A DNA stretch of 64,000 nt from Lachnoclostridium sp. UBA1175 (GCA_002311665.1 DBYX01000004.1:6377-70376), one strand, 5' to 3'. Numbered from the stretch's first letter, positions 42,624 through 51,610 are shown. The notes: generated by a model from the sequence alone, not told the origin. Program-made: numbers and translations.

Positions 42624-45206
42624 ATGAACATCAACAAGTTTACGCAGAAATCGACGGAAGCCGTTCAGGCGGCGGAGAAATTGTGTTATGAATACGGAAA
42701 TCCGGAGATGCGGCCGGAGCATCTTCTGTATGCGATGCTCGAGGACGGCGAGGGCCTGATCCCGAAGCTGCTCGCGAAGATGGGCATTGTCACGGAGGTT
42801 TTCGAGGCGCAGGTGCGCGGGCTGATCGAGCGGATGCCGAAGGTGCAGGGCGCGAACCTCGTCGTCTCGCAGGATCTCAACAAGGCGCTGATGTACGCCG
42901 AGGACGAGGCGAAGGCGATGGGCGACGCGTACGTGAGCGTCGAGCATCTCTTCTTAAGCCTGCTCAAAAACAGCGGGCGCGACCTCGCGGCTGTGCTCCG
43001 CAGCTTCGGCATTGACCGTGACCGCTTCCTCGCGGTGCTCGCGGAGGTGCGCGGCAACAAGGCCGTGACGACCGACAACCCCGAGGCGACGTACGACAGC
43101 CTCGGCAAATACGGCTACGACCTCGTGGAGCGCGCGAAGGCGCAGAAGCTCGACCCGGTCATCGGGCGTGACGCGGAGATCCGCAATGTCGTTCGGATCC
43201 TCTCCCGCAAGACGAAGAACAACCCCGTGCTGATCGGTGAGCCGGGCGTCGGCAAGACCGCTGTCGTGGAGGGGCTTGCGCAGCGGATCGTCGCGGGCGA
43301 CGTGCCTGAGGGTTTGAAGAATAAGAGTATTTTCGCGCTCGATATGGGCGCTCTGGTCGCGGGTGCCAAATACCGCGGCGAGTTCGAGGAGCGTCTGAAG
43401 GCGGTTCTCGAGGACGTGAAGAACAGTGAGGGCAAGATCATCCTCTTCATCGATGAGCTGCACACGATCGTCGGCGCAGGCAAGACGGACGGTGCGATGG
43501 ACGCGGGCAACATGCTCAAGCCGATGCTCGCGAGAGGCGAGCTGCACTGCATCGGTGCGACGACGCTGAACGAGTACCGACAGTACGTCGAGAAGGATGC
43601 GGCGCTGGAGCGGAGATTCCAGCCGGTGATGGTGGACGAGCCTACCGTCGAGGACACGATCAGCATTTTGCGAGGTTTGAAAGAGCGCTACGAGGTGTAT
43701 CACGGCGTGAAGATCAGCGACGGCGCTCTGGTGAGCGCGGCCGTGCTGTCGAACCGGTACATCAGCGACCGTTTCCTGCCGGACAAGGCGATCGATCTCG
43801 TGGACGAAGCGTGCGCCCTGATCAAGACCGAGCTCGACTCGATGCCGACGGAGCTCGATGAGGCGAAGCGCTCGATGATGCAACTGGAGATCGAGGAGGC
43901 GGCCCTTAAGAAAGAGGAAGATGCGCTCAGCAAGGAGCGTCTGGAGGCTCTGCAGAAGGAACTCGCGCAGGCGCGCGAAGACTGGGAGCAGGCGAAGGCG
44001 CAGTGGGACGCCGAGAAGGCGGAGCTTGAGAGCGTTCGCAAGATCAAGGAGGAGATCGAGGATGTGAACCGGCAGATTGCCGACGCACAGCGCACGTACA
44101 ACCTTGACCGCGCGGCGGAACTCACGTACGGGCGTCTTCCGCAGCTGAAGCAGGCGCTTGCGGCAGCGGAGGAGAGCATCCGCGAGAAGGGGCACACGAT
44201 GGTCCACGAGACCGTCGACGAGGAGGAGATCGCGAAGATCGTCTCGAAGTGGACGGGCATTCCGGTGTCGAAGCTCAACGAGAGCGAGCGCAACAAGACG
44301 CTGCATCTGGCAGATGAGCTGCACCGCCGTGTCATCGGCCAGGACGAGGCCGTGGCGCGCGTGACCGAGGCCATCATGCGATCGAAAGCGGGCATCAAGG
44401 ATCCCAACCGGCCGATCGGATCGTTCCTGTTCTTAGGACCGACCGGCGTCGGCAAGACCGAGCTTGCGAAGGCGCTGGCCGAGGCTTTGTTTGACAATGA
44501 AACGAACATGGTCCGTATCGATATGAGCGAGTATATGGAGAAGTATTCGGTGTCCCGTCTGATCGGAGCGCCGCCCGGATATGTCGGCTACGACGAGGGC
44601 GGTCAGCTGACCGAGGCGGTGCGCAGGAAGCCATACAGCGTCGTGCTGTTCGACGAGGTGGAGAAGGCGCATCCCGACGTGTTCAACGTGCTTCTGCAGG
44701 TGCTGGACGACGGCCGGATCACCGACTCTCAGGGCCGGACGGTGGACTTCAAGAACACCATCCTGATCATGACTTCGAACATCGGCTCGGAGTATCTGCT
44801 CTCCGGTGTCCGTGAGGACGGAACGATCTCCGCGGAGGCCTCGGACGCGGTAATGCGCGATCTTCGGGCACATTTCCGGCCGGAGTTTTTGAACCGTCTG
44901 GACGAGACGATCCTGTTCAAACCGCTCACGAAGGACAACATCCGAAGCATCATCAAGCTGCTCACGAACCGCCTGAACGAGCGTCTGCACGAGCGTCAGG
45001 TGAGCGTGCGTTTCACCGACGCGGCCATCGATCTCGCCTGCGAGCAGGCGTACGATCCGGTCTACGGTGCGCGGCCTCTGAAGCGCTATCTGCAGACCAA
45101 CGCGGAGACGATGAGCGCGCGGATGATCCTGGAGGATCAGGTGCACGCGGGTGACACGATCGTGATCGATGTGATCGACGGTACACTGACGGCGTACGTG
45201 GAGTAA
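42624..45206 (+). CDS. clpB: ATP-dependent disaggregase ClpB
   Basis: An 860-residue HSP100 protein. N-terminal Clp_N repeat (MNINKFTQKSTEAVQAAEKL, RPEHLLYAML); first AAA domain with GEPGVGKTAVVEGLA and FIDELHTIVGAGK; a coiled-coil M domain (residues about 400-520), which separates ClpB from ClpA and ClpC; second AAA domain with GPTGVGKTELAKALAE, PPGYVGYDEGGQLTEAVRRKPYSV and the small domain RPEFLNRLDE. It works with DnaK to rescue aggregated proteins. ATG 42624 has CGGAGGAAG upstream. Confidence 0.97.
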   Translation: MNINKFTQKSTEAVQAAEKLCYEYGNPEMRPEHLLYAMLEDGEGLIPKLLAKMGIVTEVFEAQVRGLIERMPKVQGANLVVSQDLNKALMYAEDEAKAMGDAYVSVEHLFLSLLKNSGRDLAAVLRSFGIDRDRFLAVLAEVRGNKAVTTDNPEATYDSLGKYGYDLVERAKAQKLDPVIGRDAEIRNVVRILSRKTKNNPVLIGEPGVGKTAVVEGLAQRIVAGDVPEGLKNKSIFALDMGALVAGAKYRGEFEERLKAVLEDVKNSEGKIILFIDELHTIVGAGKTDGAMDAGNMLKPMLARGELHCIGATTLNEYRQYVEKDAALERRFQPVMVDEPTVEDTISILRGLKERYEVYHGVKISDGALVSAAVLSNRYISDRFLPDKAIDLVDEACALIKTELDSMPTELDEAKRSMMQLEIEEAALKKEEDALSKERLEALQKELAQAREDWEQAKAQWDAEKAELESVRKIKEEIEDVNRQIADAQRTYNLDRAAELTYGRLPQLKQALAAAEESIREKGHTMVHETVDEEEIAKIVSKWTGIPVSKLNESERNKTLHLADELHRRVIGQDEAVARVTEAIMRSKAGIKDPNRPIGSFLFLGPTGVGKTELAKALAEALFDNETNMVRIDMSEYMEKYSVSRLIGAPPGYVGYDEGGQLTEAVRRKPYSVVLFDEVEKAHPDVFNVLLQVLDDGRITDSQGRTVDFKNTILIMTSNIGSEYLLSGVREDGTISAEASDAVMRDLRAHFRPEFLNRLDETILFKPLTKDNIRSIIKLLTNRLNERLHERQVSVRFTDAAIDLACEQAYDPVYGARPLKRYLQTNAETMSARMILEDQVHAGDTIVIDVIDGTLTAYVE

Positions 45207-45241
45207 TTGCATAAGAAGTATGCGGAGTAACTGTATAGAAA

Positions 45242-45277
45242 AAATAACCGCCTGTCCGGCCGGACAGGCGGTTATTT
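45242..45277. terminator. bidirectional terminator between clpB and the DUF2927 gene
   Basis: AATAACCGCCTGTCC pairs with GGACAGGCGGTTATT around GGCC; T/A-rich on both sides. Confidence 0.9.
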
Positions 45278-45299
45278 GTGTTTGAAGAAAATATTGTGC

Positions 45300-46109
45300 T
45301 CAGTGCTCGATGATGTGAACCAGGACCGGCACGCACTGCACGTAGTTCATCCCGTTCCGGATCAGCGGGTGGTAAAGCAGCCGGAACACGATCCAGTCGA
45401 GTCTGTTCGGCTCCGGTACCTCGTTCGGTCCCTGGTAGAACAGACTGTCCGGGTAGGAGTAGGAGTCGTTCTGCAGACCCATCGCCTGCACGAGTTCCTC
45501 GCAGATGACGGAGCGGCGTCGGGGTTCGTCAATGCTGTTGCGTACCGCAATGATACCGCTTTTGATCGAACCGTCCTCATCGTTCATCTCGAGGTGCGAA
45601 CAGCCGTTGGTGAACTTGTTGCCGCTGAATTGGCGCACATACGTGTTGAAAACCTCATCGTCGTAGAAGTGCCCGATCAGGGTGGCGTCCTCCTCGCGGT
45701 CGACTTCGACAATTCCCGGAAAACCCTCGACCTTGTTCATCTCGGCGAATGTCTTCCGCAGCACTTCCCAGGTGACATCGTCGGGAGTGCCTTTCGCGTA
45801 AAATCGGATCGGCTCGGTCCATTTGCGGACGATATCCACATAGTCGTGCCCCTCGTCCCGCAGCGCGATCTCGTTGAAATAGCGGACCGACTGGCCGAGA
45901 GAGTAGCCGTCAATGTTGATCTTGAGATCAAGGTACGGCGTGTCCTCGGGGATCTCATGGATGACGCCGAAACGCATCTTCACGTAGGGACCCGGAAGGA
46001 TCTCACGGTTGAAGAGCGCGATATAGGCGTAAAATCCCGCCTGCAGCAGAAGAAGAACCGCGGCTGCACACAGCACGATCCAGACCAGTTTTTTGTCTTT
46101 TGCACTCAT
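45300..46109 (-). CDS. DUF2927 family membrane-anchored protein (paralogue A)
   Basis: A 269-residue protein with one N-terminal span (VWIVLCAAAVLLLLQAGFYAYIALF) and an extracellular domain. The DUF2927 signature is RKWTEPIRFYAKG, EGFPGIVEVDREEDATLIGHF, ICEELVQAMGLQNDSYSYPDSLFYQG and LLYHPLIRNGM. EELVQ stands where HExxH would be in a zincin, so it looks like a non-zinc or degenerate protease fold. Starts in the asd stop (ATGA), so it is coupled to asd. A second paralogue lies at 48162-49058. Confidence 0.82.
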   Translation of the reverse strand: MSAKDKKLVWIVLCAAAVLLLLQAGFYAYIALFNREILPGPYVKMRFGVIHEIPEDTPYLDLKINIDGYSLGQSVRYFNEIALRDEGHDYVDIVRKWTEPIRFYAKGTPDDVTWEVLRKTFAEMNKVEGFPGIVEVDREEDATLIGHFYDDEVFNTYVRQFSGNKFTNGCSHLEMNDEDGSIKSGIIAVRNSIDEPRRRSVICEELVQAMGLQNDSYSYPDSLFYQGPNEVPEPNRLDWIVFRLLYHPLIRNGMNYVQCVPVLVHIIEH

Positions 46110-47206
46110 TTGGCTGCAATGTATCCCTTAGCAACGAGCAACTCAGCCGAGAGAATGGCTCCGCCGGCTGCGCCGCGCTTGGTGTTGTGAGACAGACCTA
46201 CAAACTTCCAGTCGTATACGGCATCCTCGCGGAGACGGCCGGCGCATACGCCCATACCGCCTTCGATCTCGCGGTCGAGCTTGCACTGCGGACGGTTGTC
46301 CTCCTCAAAGTAGGTGATGAACTGCTTGGGTGCGCTCGGAAGCTCAAGCTCCTGCGGAAGTCCCTTGAAGTTCTTCCAAGCCTCGAGGATCTGCTCCTTC
46401 GTAGGCTTCTTCTTGAAGTTTACAAACACGGCTGCGGTGTGCCCGTCCGAAACCGGAACGCGGATGCACTGCGTCGTGATGATCGGGGAGCTCGCCTTGA
46501 CGATCTCGCCGTTCTCAATGTGGCCCCAGATGCGCAGAGGTTCCTGTTCGCTCTTCTCCTCCTCGCCGCCGATGTACGGAATGACGTTGTCGATCATTTC
46601 CGGCCAATCCTTGAACGTCTTGCCGGCGCCGGAGATTGCCTGGTAGGTCGTTGCGACAACAACCGTGGGCTCGAACTCCTTGAGTGCGTGAAGCATAGGA
46701 GTGTAGCTCTGGATGGAGCAGTTGGGCTTGCAGGTGATGAAACCGCGCTTCGTGCCGAGGCGCTTCTTCTGGAACTCGATGACGTCATAGTGCTCGGGGT
46801 TCAGCTCCGGCACCACCATCGGAACGTCGGGCGTCCAGCGGTGTGCGCTGTTGTTCGACACGACGGGTGTCTCGGTCTTGGCATACGCCTCCTCGATCGC
46901 GCGGATCTCGTCCTTCTTGAGGTCCACTGCGGAAAATACGAAATCACATGTTGCGGCTACCTTCTCCACCTCACCTGCGTCGTACACGATCATATCCTTG
47001 ACCGCCTCAGGCATAGGGGTAGGCATCTTCCAGCGGTCGCCGACCGCATCCTCGTAGCGCTTGCCGGCGCTGCGGGGCGATGCCGCAAGAGTCACCACCT
47101 CAAACCAGGGGTGGTTTTCCAAAAGGGAGATAAAGCGCTGTCCGACCATACCGGTTGCTCCGATCACGCCGACGCGCAGTTTTTTCTCGGGAACGATTGC
47201 TTTCAT
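46106..47206 (-). CDS. asd: aspartate-semialdehyde dehydrogenase
   Basis: A 366-residue enzyme making aspartate semialdehyde for lysine, DAP, threonine and methionine synthesis. N-terminal NADP site VGVIGATGMVGQRF; SNNSAHRW and VVPELNPEH; catalytic Cys in TCKPNCSIQ; active-site His in VSDGHTAAVFV. The motifs (KPNCSIQS, SAHRWTPDVPMVVPE) are of the archaeal/fungal-type branch of Asd rather than the E. coli type. ATG 47206 has GGAGGAA upstream. Links functionally with dapF at 62580. Confidence 0.95.
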   Translation of the reverse strand: MKAIVPEKKLRVGVIGATGMVGQRFISLLENHPWFEVVTLAASPRSAGKRYEDAVGDRWKMPTPMPEAVKDMIVYDAGEVEKVAATCDFVFSAVDLKKDEIRAIEEAYAKTETPVVSNNSAHRWTPDVPMVVPELNPEHYDVIEFQKKRLGTKRGFITCKPNCSIQSYTPMLHALKEFEPTVVVATTYQAISGAGKTFKDWPEMIDNVIPYIGGEEEKSEQEPLRIWGHIENGEIVKASSPIITTQCIRVPVSDGHTAAVFVNFKKKPTKEQILEAWKNFKGLPQELELPSAPKQFITYFEEDNRPQCKLDREIEGGMGVCAGRLREDAVYDWKFVGLSHNTKRGAAGGAILSAELLVAKGYIAAK

Positions 47207-47298
47207 TGTCTTTCCTCCGTACCGAACGGGTGTTATTTTCCGTGTCCCCGTCCTCAAAATGTTTTTCTGTCACGGACATTTGTCCGCAGATATGCGCT

Positions 47299-47327
47299 AT
47301 TCTACTCCCCGCAAGTTAATTTTGCAA
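47299..47327 (-). promoter_or_regulatory. asd promoter
   Basis: On minus: TTGCAA and TAGAAT with a 17-bp spacer, some 90 bases before the start. Confidence 0.7.
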
Positions 47328-47341
47328 GTGTTTTTTCAGAT

Positions 47342-47391
47342 TTTTTTGAAAAATAACGCCGCCGTCGGGAAAATGCGCCCGAGGCGGCGTT
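47342..47391 (-). terminator. terminator upstream of asd (ends the 49058-47403 transcript)
   Basis: AACGCCGCC pairs with GGCGGCGTT with an inner TCGGG/CCCGA stem; on minus it is followed by ATTTTT. Confidence 0.87.
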
Positions 47392-47402
47392 TCGTTTCCT
47401 TG

Positions 47403-48146
47403 TTATTGTGCCCCCGGCGTCGGCAGGCCGAGCATTTCCCGCACGATCGTGTAGAGCGCTTCCTTCCGCTCGGGCTGGACCTTGCTGCAGAACCCGATGT
47501 ACATCTCCGTCATGGACTGTCCGGTCGGGTCCATAAACTGCTCAAACGCGGTGCCCTTCAGGCTGAATACATACTCCTTCACGCCCTCGCTCTCCTTCAC
47601 CTTGTCGGTGCTGAGGGTCGTGTATTTCTTCGCCGCGTCCCTGATGTCCTCCGGCAGCTCATCGAGCGTGATGAACAGGCCGTTCTCCATATACTGCCGT
47701 ATGCTCGCCTCCGGGGCGATGATGCTGTCGATCTCTCCGGCGAACAGATGCGTGGTGAGCGACATTCCGTCCGTATAATTGCTCGACTGGTACCCGTACG
47801 AGAACACCACCTCGGACTTCTTGCCGTTAAGCCCCAGCTTCTCCAGCATCCGCTTCGAATAGTTTTCATATCCCGTCTCCAGCCACGGCGAATCCACTAC
47901 CGCAAATTCGGCGACCGTCTCCGGCCTCGGTCTCACGATATAATAGATCATCGATCCGATGAGGGCTCCGACCAGCAGTATGATCAACGCCTTGAGTGCA
48001 TAATAGTCCCAGAGGTACCTCATTTTCCCCTTGAACGACAGCTCCGACAGCTTCTGCCGCTCGCTCTTGGCGCTCTCCTGCGACTGCAGTCCCTGATATA
48101 TTGCCGCATCGTCGTCCAATGCGGTTTTCTTGTCCTCGATATTCAT
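47403..48146 (-). CDS. membrane protein of unknown function
   Basis: A 247-residue protein: about 50 cytoplasmic residues, one span (ALIILLVGALIGSMIYYIV) and an extracellular domain of about 170 residues with SDMSLTT-like and PEASIRQYMENGLFITLDELPEDI stretches. The outer part resembles the substrate-binding-like regions of clostridial proteins in which a periplasmic fold is tethered, but I cannot assign a family. It follows the DUF2927 lipoprotein by 15 bases, so the two are likely one operon. Confidence 0.65.
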   Translation of the reverse strand: MNIEDKKTALDDDAAIYQGLQSQESAKSERQKLSELSFKGKMRYLWDYYALKALIILLVGALIGSMIYYIVRPRPETVAEFAVVDSPWLETGYENYSKRMLEKLGLNGKKSEVVFSYGYQSSNYTDGMSLTTHLFAGEIDSIIAPEASIRQYMENGLFITLDELPEDIRDAAKKYTTLSTDKVKESEGVKEYVFSLKGTAFEQFMDPTGQSMTEMYIGFCSKVQPERKEALYTIVREMLGLPTPGAQ

Positions 48147-48161
48147 TCCTTATCCTTCCGC

Positions 48162-49058
48162 TCACTCCAACATCGCCGCGATCGTCGCCGCGCACGTCGC
48201 CTGATTCATTCCGGGCCTCATGTCTTTGTGATACAGTATTTCAAACAGCAACCAGTCCAGCGTATTCGGCCCCTGCACCTCATTGTACCCCTGATAGAAC
48301 AAACTGTCCGGATACTTGTACGAGTCATTCTGCAGTCCCATCGACTGCACGATCTCCTCCCAAATGACCGAATTGCGCTCCCTCTGCGGCATACTCGTCC
48401 TGATGCCGATCACTGCCTTAAAAATGACGGAATCCTGCCACCAGCACGACGCAAAGCCGTCCGTATTGTCCGTTATATTTTGCGGTGTAATCTTCTTATA
48501 CTCTTTATCATCCGCAAAATGGATCACCAGATTGGCCGCTTCCTCCGTCTTTGTCTCCCTGATCCCGGGAAATCCTTCCACGGCATTCATCCGGTACATG
48601 ATCTCGTCCAGCACCTCCACATCCTGTGCCGTCGGGTTCCCATCCACGTACAAGACGATCGGCTCCTCCCACTTATGCAGCAAATTGTCGTTCGTCCCGT
48701 ACTCCGCGTGGAGCGCTACCTCCTCAAAATACTCCTCTATCTCCTTATATGTATACCCCTTCGAACTGATCCTTCGCGTTGTGCCGCTCTGTCCCGGCGT
48801 TACCGTCGCTCCGCCTCCCGGCGTCGGTTTGGTCGCGCCCGGCGTGAGCACCGTACTGTACGGCGACATCAATATTCCCGGCAGCAAACTCGGATCGATT
48901 CCCGGCGGTATCTCAAACGCATTCGGGTCCTTCGTCGGCGTCACCGTCGGCGTAGCCGCCTTCCGTATCTCATATTTCCCGCTGTCTCCGCTGCATCCGG
49001 TGCCAAACATCATCACCATTGCCAACAGCACCGCCAGCACCTTCACTCGCTTTCCCAT
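48162..49058 (-). CDS. DUF2927 family lipoprotein (paralogue B)
   Basis: A 298-residue lipoprotein: signal peptide and lipobox FGTGC (Cys about residue 22), a Thr/Pro/Gly linker of about 75 residues, and a DUF2927 domain: LLHKWEEPIVLYVDG, EGFPGIRETKTEEAANLVIHF, IWEEIVQSMGLQNDSYKYPDSLFYQGYNEV, LDWLLFEILYHKDMRPGM. It is clearly paralogous to 45300-46109, and here too EEIVQ replaces a HExxH. The start at 49058 is preceded by a GGGGGCGAG stretch. Probably a surface protein with an uncharacterised enzymatic or structural role. Confidence 0.8.
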   Translation of the reverse strand: MGKRVKVLAVLLAMVMMFGTGCSGDSGKYEIRKAATPTVTPTKDPNAFEIPPGIDPSLLPGILMSPYSTVLTPGATKPTPGGGATVTPGQSGTTRRISSKGYTYKEIEEYFEEVALHAEYGTNDNLLHKWEEPIVLYVDGNPTAQDVEVLDEIMYRMNAVEGFPGIRETKTEEAANLVIHFADDKEYKKITPQNITDNTDGFASCWWQDSVIFKAVIGIRTSMPQRERNSVIWEEIVQSMGLQNDSYKYPDSLFYQGYNEVQGPNTLDWLLFEILYHKDMRPGMNQATCAATIAAMLE

Positions 49059-49162
49059 TCGCTCGCCCCCTTCCTCCGCGCATCGCAAGTATACCATATC
49101 CGCCCCCTTTATGCAAGGCAACTCCGGTACCGGGGGTGCCTTGCTTCAACAATTGAATTCTG

Positions 49163-49296
49163 CTCCGGGAGGAGTGCCCCTTTTGAGTTGGGGCGCATTC
49201 GAGACGAATTGCCTCGCTCGCCACTTCGCGACGCTCGCTGTGGCAATTGTTCGAATGCGCCTTAAGCCGGAAGGGTACGGGGCACGCCTCCCGGAG
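49163..49296. repeat. 134-bp palindromic (MITE/REP-like) element
   Basis: Outer arms 49163-49180 and 49279-49296 pair over 18 bases with one mismatch (CTCCGGGAGG-GTGCCCC). Inner arms GGCGCATTCGA (49192) with TCGAATGCGCC (49251) and AATTGCC (49207) with GGCAATT (49242) also pair. A second half copy is at 49388-49436. Confidence 0.82.
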
Positions 49297-49387
49297 CTGT
49301 TTTCCTTGCCGTAAGGAAAGGCTCCGCGTGCCGGAGAGAATGCTCGGATAGGGGGCGGATATGAGGGGTCGCAGTATTATAAGTTCA

Positions 49388-49436
49388 CCGGGGGGCGTGC
49401 CCCTTTTGGGTTGGGGGCGCATTCGAGACAATTTGT
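49388..49436. repeat. half copy of the palindromic element
   Basis: Shares GTGCCCCTTTTGGGTTGG and GGGCGCATTCGAGAC with the left half of the element at 49163, with a few differences; the right half is absent. Confidence 0.75.
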
Positions 49437-49462
49437 ACCGCGTCCACCGCGTTTCGTTGAGC

Positions 49463-49526
49463 GATGGCGGATACCGCGCGGCGTGCGGAGCAGCGATGGT
49501 GGATACCGTACGGCGTGCGGAGCAGG
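49463..49526. repeat. 34-bp tandem duplication
   Basis: GATGGCGGATACCGCGCGGC... at 49463 recurs at 49497 as GATGGTGGATACCGTACGGC..., both continuing GTGCGGAGCAG. Confidence 0.75.
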
Positions 49527-49544
49527 GGTGCTCCGCGAAAGGGG

Positions 49545-49573
49545 TTGCAATTTGGGGGAAGGAAGTGTATGAT
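49545..49573 (+). promoter_or_regulatory. promoter of the peptide transporter
   Basis: TTGCAA and TATGAT with a 17-bp spacer, 50 bases before the substrate-binding protein start. Confidence 0.7.
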
Positions 49574-49623
49574 AGGGGTGCAAAATTACATAAGGTCCAC
49601 TGGAAAGTGGGAAAGGAGCAAAG

Positions 49624-51153
49624 ATGAAGAAGTTATTTGCTTGTTTTCTCCTCGTGGTGATCGGAGCGACTGCACTTTGCGCATGCAAAGGCGGTACGAA
49701 GGATCCGGAGGAAGAGCTGAAAGGTGGAGCGGTTGTTGTTGGAATAACACAGGATTTGGACAGTCTTGACCCACACAAAGCAGTAGCGGCAGGAACCAGA
49801 GAAGTCTTGTACAACATTTTTGAGGGACTTGTTAAGCCCGACAAGGATGGCAAACTGGTACCCGCGGTAGCGGAGAGCTACGAGATCTCGGCGGACGGAA
49901 CGAAATACACCTTCGTGTTGCGCGACGGTGTGAAGTTCCACAACGGAGAGACCGTTACGGCGGATGATGTGGTATATTCGTTGAATCGATGCGCAGGACG
50001 CTTGGAGAATCCGGATCCGGAAGTTCAGGTTGTCGCTGCGTTTTCTGTTATTTCCGACATTTCTGCTTCGAAAAATGGGGATAAGAACGTGATCACGGTC
50101 ACGCTCTCCGCGCCCAACACGGAATTGATCGGGTATTTTACCTGCAATATTGTTCCGAAGAACTATGCGGATCAGGCGAAGTCGCCGGTCGGCACGGGCC
50201 CGTTCAAGTTCGTGTCGTACAAGCCTATGGACAACCTTGTCATGGAGCGTTTTGAGGATTATTACGGGGAGAAGGCTCACCTGGCGAAGGTGACATTTTC
50301 CATTTCCGAGAGCGCGGATGCGGCGTTCCTGAAGCTGCAGGCGGGAAATATCGACATTTTCCCGTACCTGACCGTCGACCAGGCGGATCAGCTCAAGGAT
50401 CAGTTCAACATCGAGGTCGGCTCGATGAGCCTTGTACAGGGTCTGTTCCTGAACAACGCCGTGAAGCCGTTCGATGACATTCGCGTGCGTCAGGCGGTGA
50501 ACTACGCGGTTGACAAGAACGAGATTCTGCAAATGCTCAACGGCGGCTACGGCACGGCCATCGGCAGCGGTATGTACTCGACATTCGGTCTGTATTACGA
50601 CGGCGAACTTGCGAAGCTGTACACGCACGACGAGGCCAAGGCGAAGGAGCTGCTTGCGCAGGCCGGTTACGCCGACGGTTTCGCATTTACCGTGAAGGTT
50701 CCTTCGAACTACACGTACCACGTGCAGACGGCGGAGGTGCTTGCGAACCAGCTCAAGAAGGTCGGCATCACGATGAAAATCGAGCTGATCGAGTGGGCGA
50801 GCTGGCTCTCCGATGTCTACAAGGCTCACAACTGTGACGCGACCATCATCGGCCTCGACTCGCAGCTCGCGCCGAGCGATATTCTCAAGTACTACGTCGG
50901 CGGTTCGACGAAGAACTTCATCAATTATAAGAGCGATGATTTCGACCGTCTTTACAAGGAGGCGCAGGCGACCGCGGACACCGACAAGAAGGTTGAGCTC
51001 TACCACCGGCTGCAGGGCTGCCTTGCCAATGACGCGGCTTCCGTGTTCATTCAGAGCCCGTCTCTGATGGTTGCCGTCAACAAGAAGCTCGGCGGCTACA
51101 CCTTCTATCCGGTGTACGTTCAGGATATGGCTTCCGTGTACTTCAAAGATTGA
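49624..51153 (+). CDS. peptide ABC transporter substrate-binding lipoprotein (SBP_bac_5)
   Basis: A 509-residue lipoprotein: lipobox ALCAC (Cys about residue 19), then the family signature DLDSLDPHKAVAAGTREVLYNIFEGL, FVLRDGVKFHNGETVTADDVVYSL, SPVGTGPFKFVSY, LFLNNAVKPFDDIRVRQAVNYAVDKNEI and a C-terminal SVFIQSP-type segment. It binds di- or oligopeptides (or nickel-like ligands) and feeds the permeases encoded at 51611 and 52587. ATG 49624 has AAAGGAG upstream. Unusually, 457 bp of repeats separate it from the permease gene. Confidence 0.93.
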   Translation: MKKLFACFLLVVIGATALCACKGGTKDPEEELKGGAVVVGITQDLDSLDPHKAVAAGTREVLYNIFEGLVKPDKDGKLVPAVAESYEISADGTKYTFVLRDGVKFHNGETVTADDVVYSLNRCAGRLENPDPEVQVVAAFSVISDISASKNGDKNVITVTLSAPNTELIGYFTCNIVPKNYADQAKSPVGTGPFKFVSYKPMDNLVMERFEDYYGEKAHLAKVTFSISESADAAFLKLQAGNIDIFPYLTVDQADQLKDQFNIEVGSMSLVQGLFLNNAVKPFDDIRVRQAVNYAVDKNEILQMLNGGYGTAIGSGMYSTFGLYYDGELAKLYTHDEAKAKELLAQAGYADGFAFTVKVPSNYTYHVQTAEVLANQLKKVGITMKIELIEWASWLSDVYKAHNCDATIIGLDSQLAPSDILKYYVGGSTKNFINYKSDDFDRLYKEAQATADTDKKVELYHRLQGCLANDAASVFIQSPSLMVAVNKKLGGYTFYPVYVQDMASVYFKD

Positions 51154-51156
51154 TTG

Positions 51157-51195
51157 CGCCGCATGAGCGAGCACGGGCACGATCCGTTGTCTCGC
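51157..51195 (-). repeat. inverted partial copy of the 47-bp repeat
   Basis: Read on minus, it begins GCGAGACAACGGATCG and continues TGCCCG and CATGCGGCGC, like the copies at 51335 and 51445. It could pair with them in a single strand. Confidence 0.65.
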
Positions 51196-51238
51196 TTCGC
51201 GGCGTGCGAGAACTAAGCGACCGTTTCATGCTCATGGC

Positions 51239-51290
51239 AATGGTCGCTGCTCCGGAACTCGCTTCGCTCAAACACCCTCGCAGCGACCAT
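51239..51290. repeat. hairpin AATGGTCGCTGC / GCAGCGACCAT
   Basis: An 11-bp perfect stem around a loop of about 30 bases; no T-run, so not an obvious terminator. Confidence 0.65.
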
Positions 51291-51334
51291 ATTCGCACTC
51301 ACGCTCGCTAAGGTCTCGCCGCATGCTTCGCTGC

Positions 51335-51491
51335 GACAATCGGATCGTGCCCGCTCCCATGCGGCGCCTCCCTGCAACGGAGGATGTGAGGCAAGTGAGT
51401 CGTCCGAGCTCTCATGCGGTGCACTCCTGCATCGGAGAGAGCGAGACAATCGGATCGCGCCCGTTCCCATGCGGCGCATCCCTGCAACGGA
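51335..51491. repeat. 47-bp direct repeat pair (51335-51381, 51445-51491)
   Basis: Both copies read GACAATCGGATCG-GCCCG-TCCCATGCGGCGC-TCCCTGCAACGGA with a few substitutions, offset by 110 bp. Confidence 0.8.
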
Positions 51492-51610
51492 TGGTAGCGA
51501 GGTCATTGAGTCGTCGTATCAATGCATATTTTTAGTCCCGTGCGCTTCCGACATAGTTGCGCAGCGCGACGAATTGCCATGTTTTCAGAAAATGAAAGGA
51601 GGGCGCAGGT

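Larger units (their letters stand above)
49059..49623. other. repeat-rich intergenic region before the peptide transporter
   Basis: This 565-bp gap holds no convincing gene. It contains a 134-bp palindromic element, a half copy of the same element, a 34-bp tandem duplication and the transporter promoter (separate entries). Confidence 0.8.
51154..51610. other. repeat-bearing intergenic region inside the transporter locus
   Basis: No convincing gene. Contains a 47-bp direct repeat, an inverted partial copy and an inner hairpin (separate entries); the permease RBS lies near its end. Confidence 0.8.

Noticed and set aside
49059..49623. Several open frames in the gap before the transporter
   Set aside because: They arise from palindromic and tandem repeats in GC-rich DNA and have no start signals or recognisable domains.
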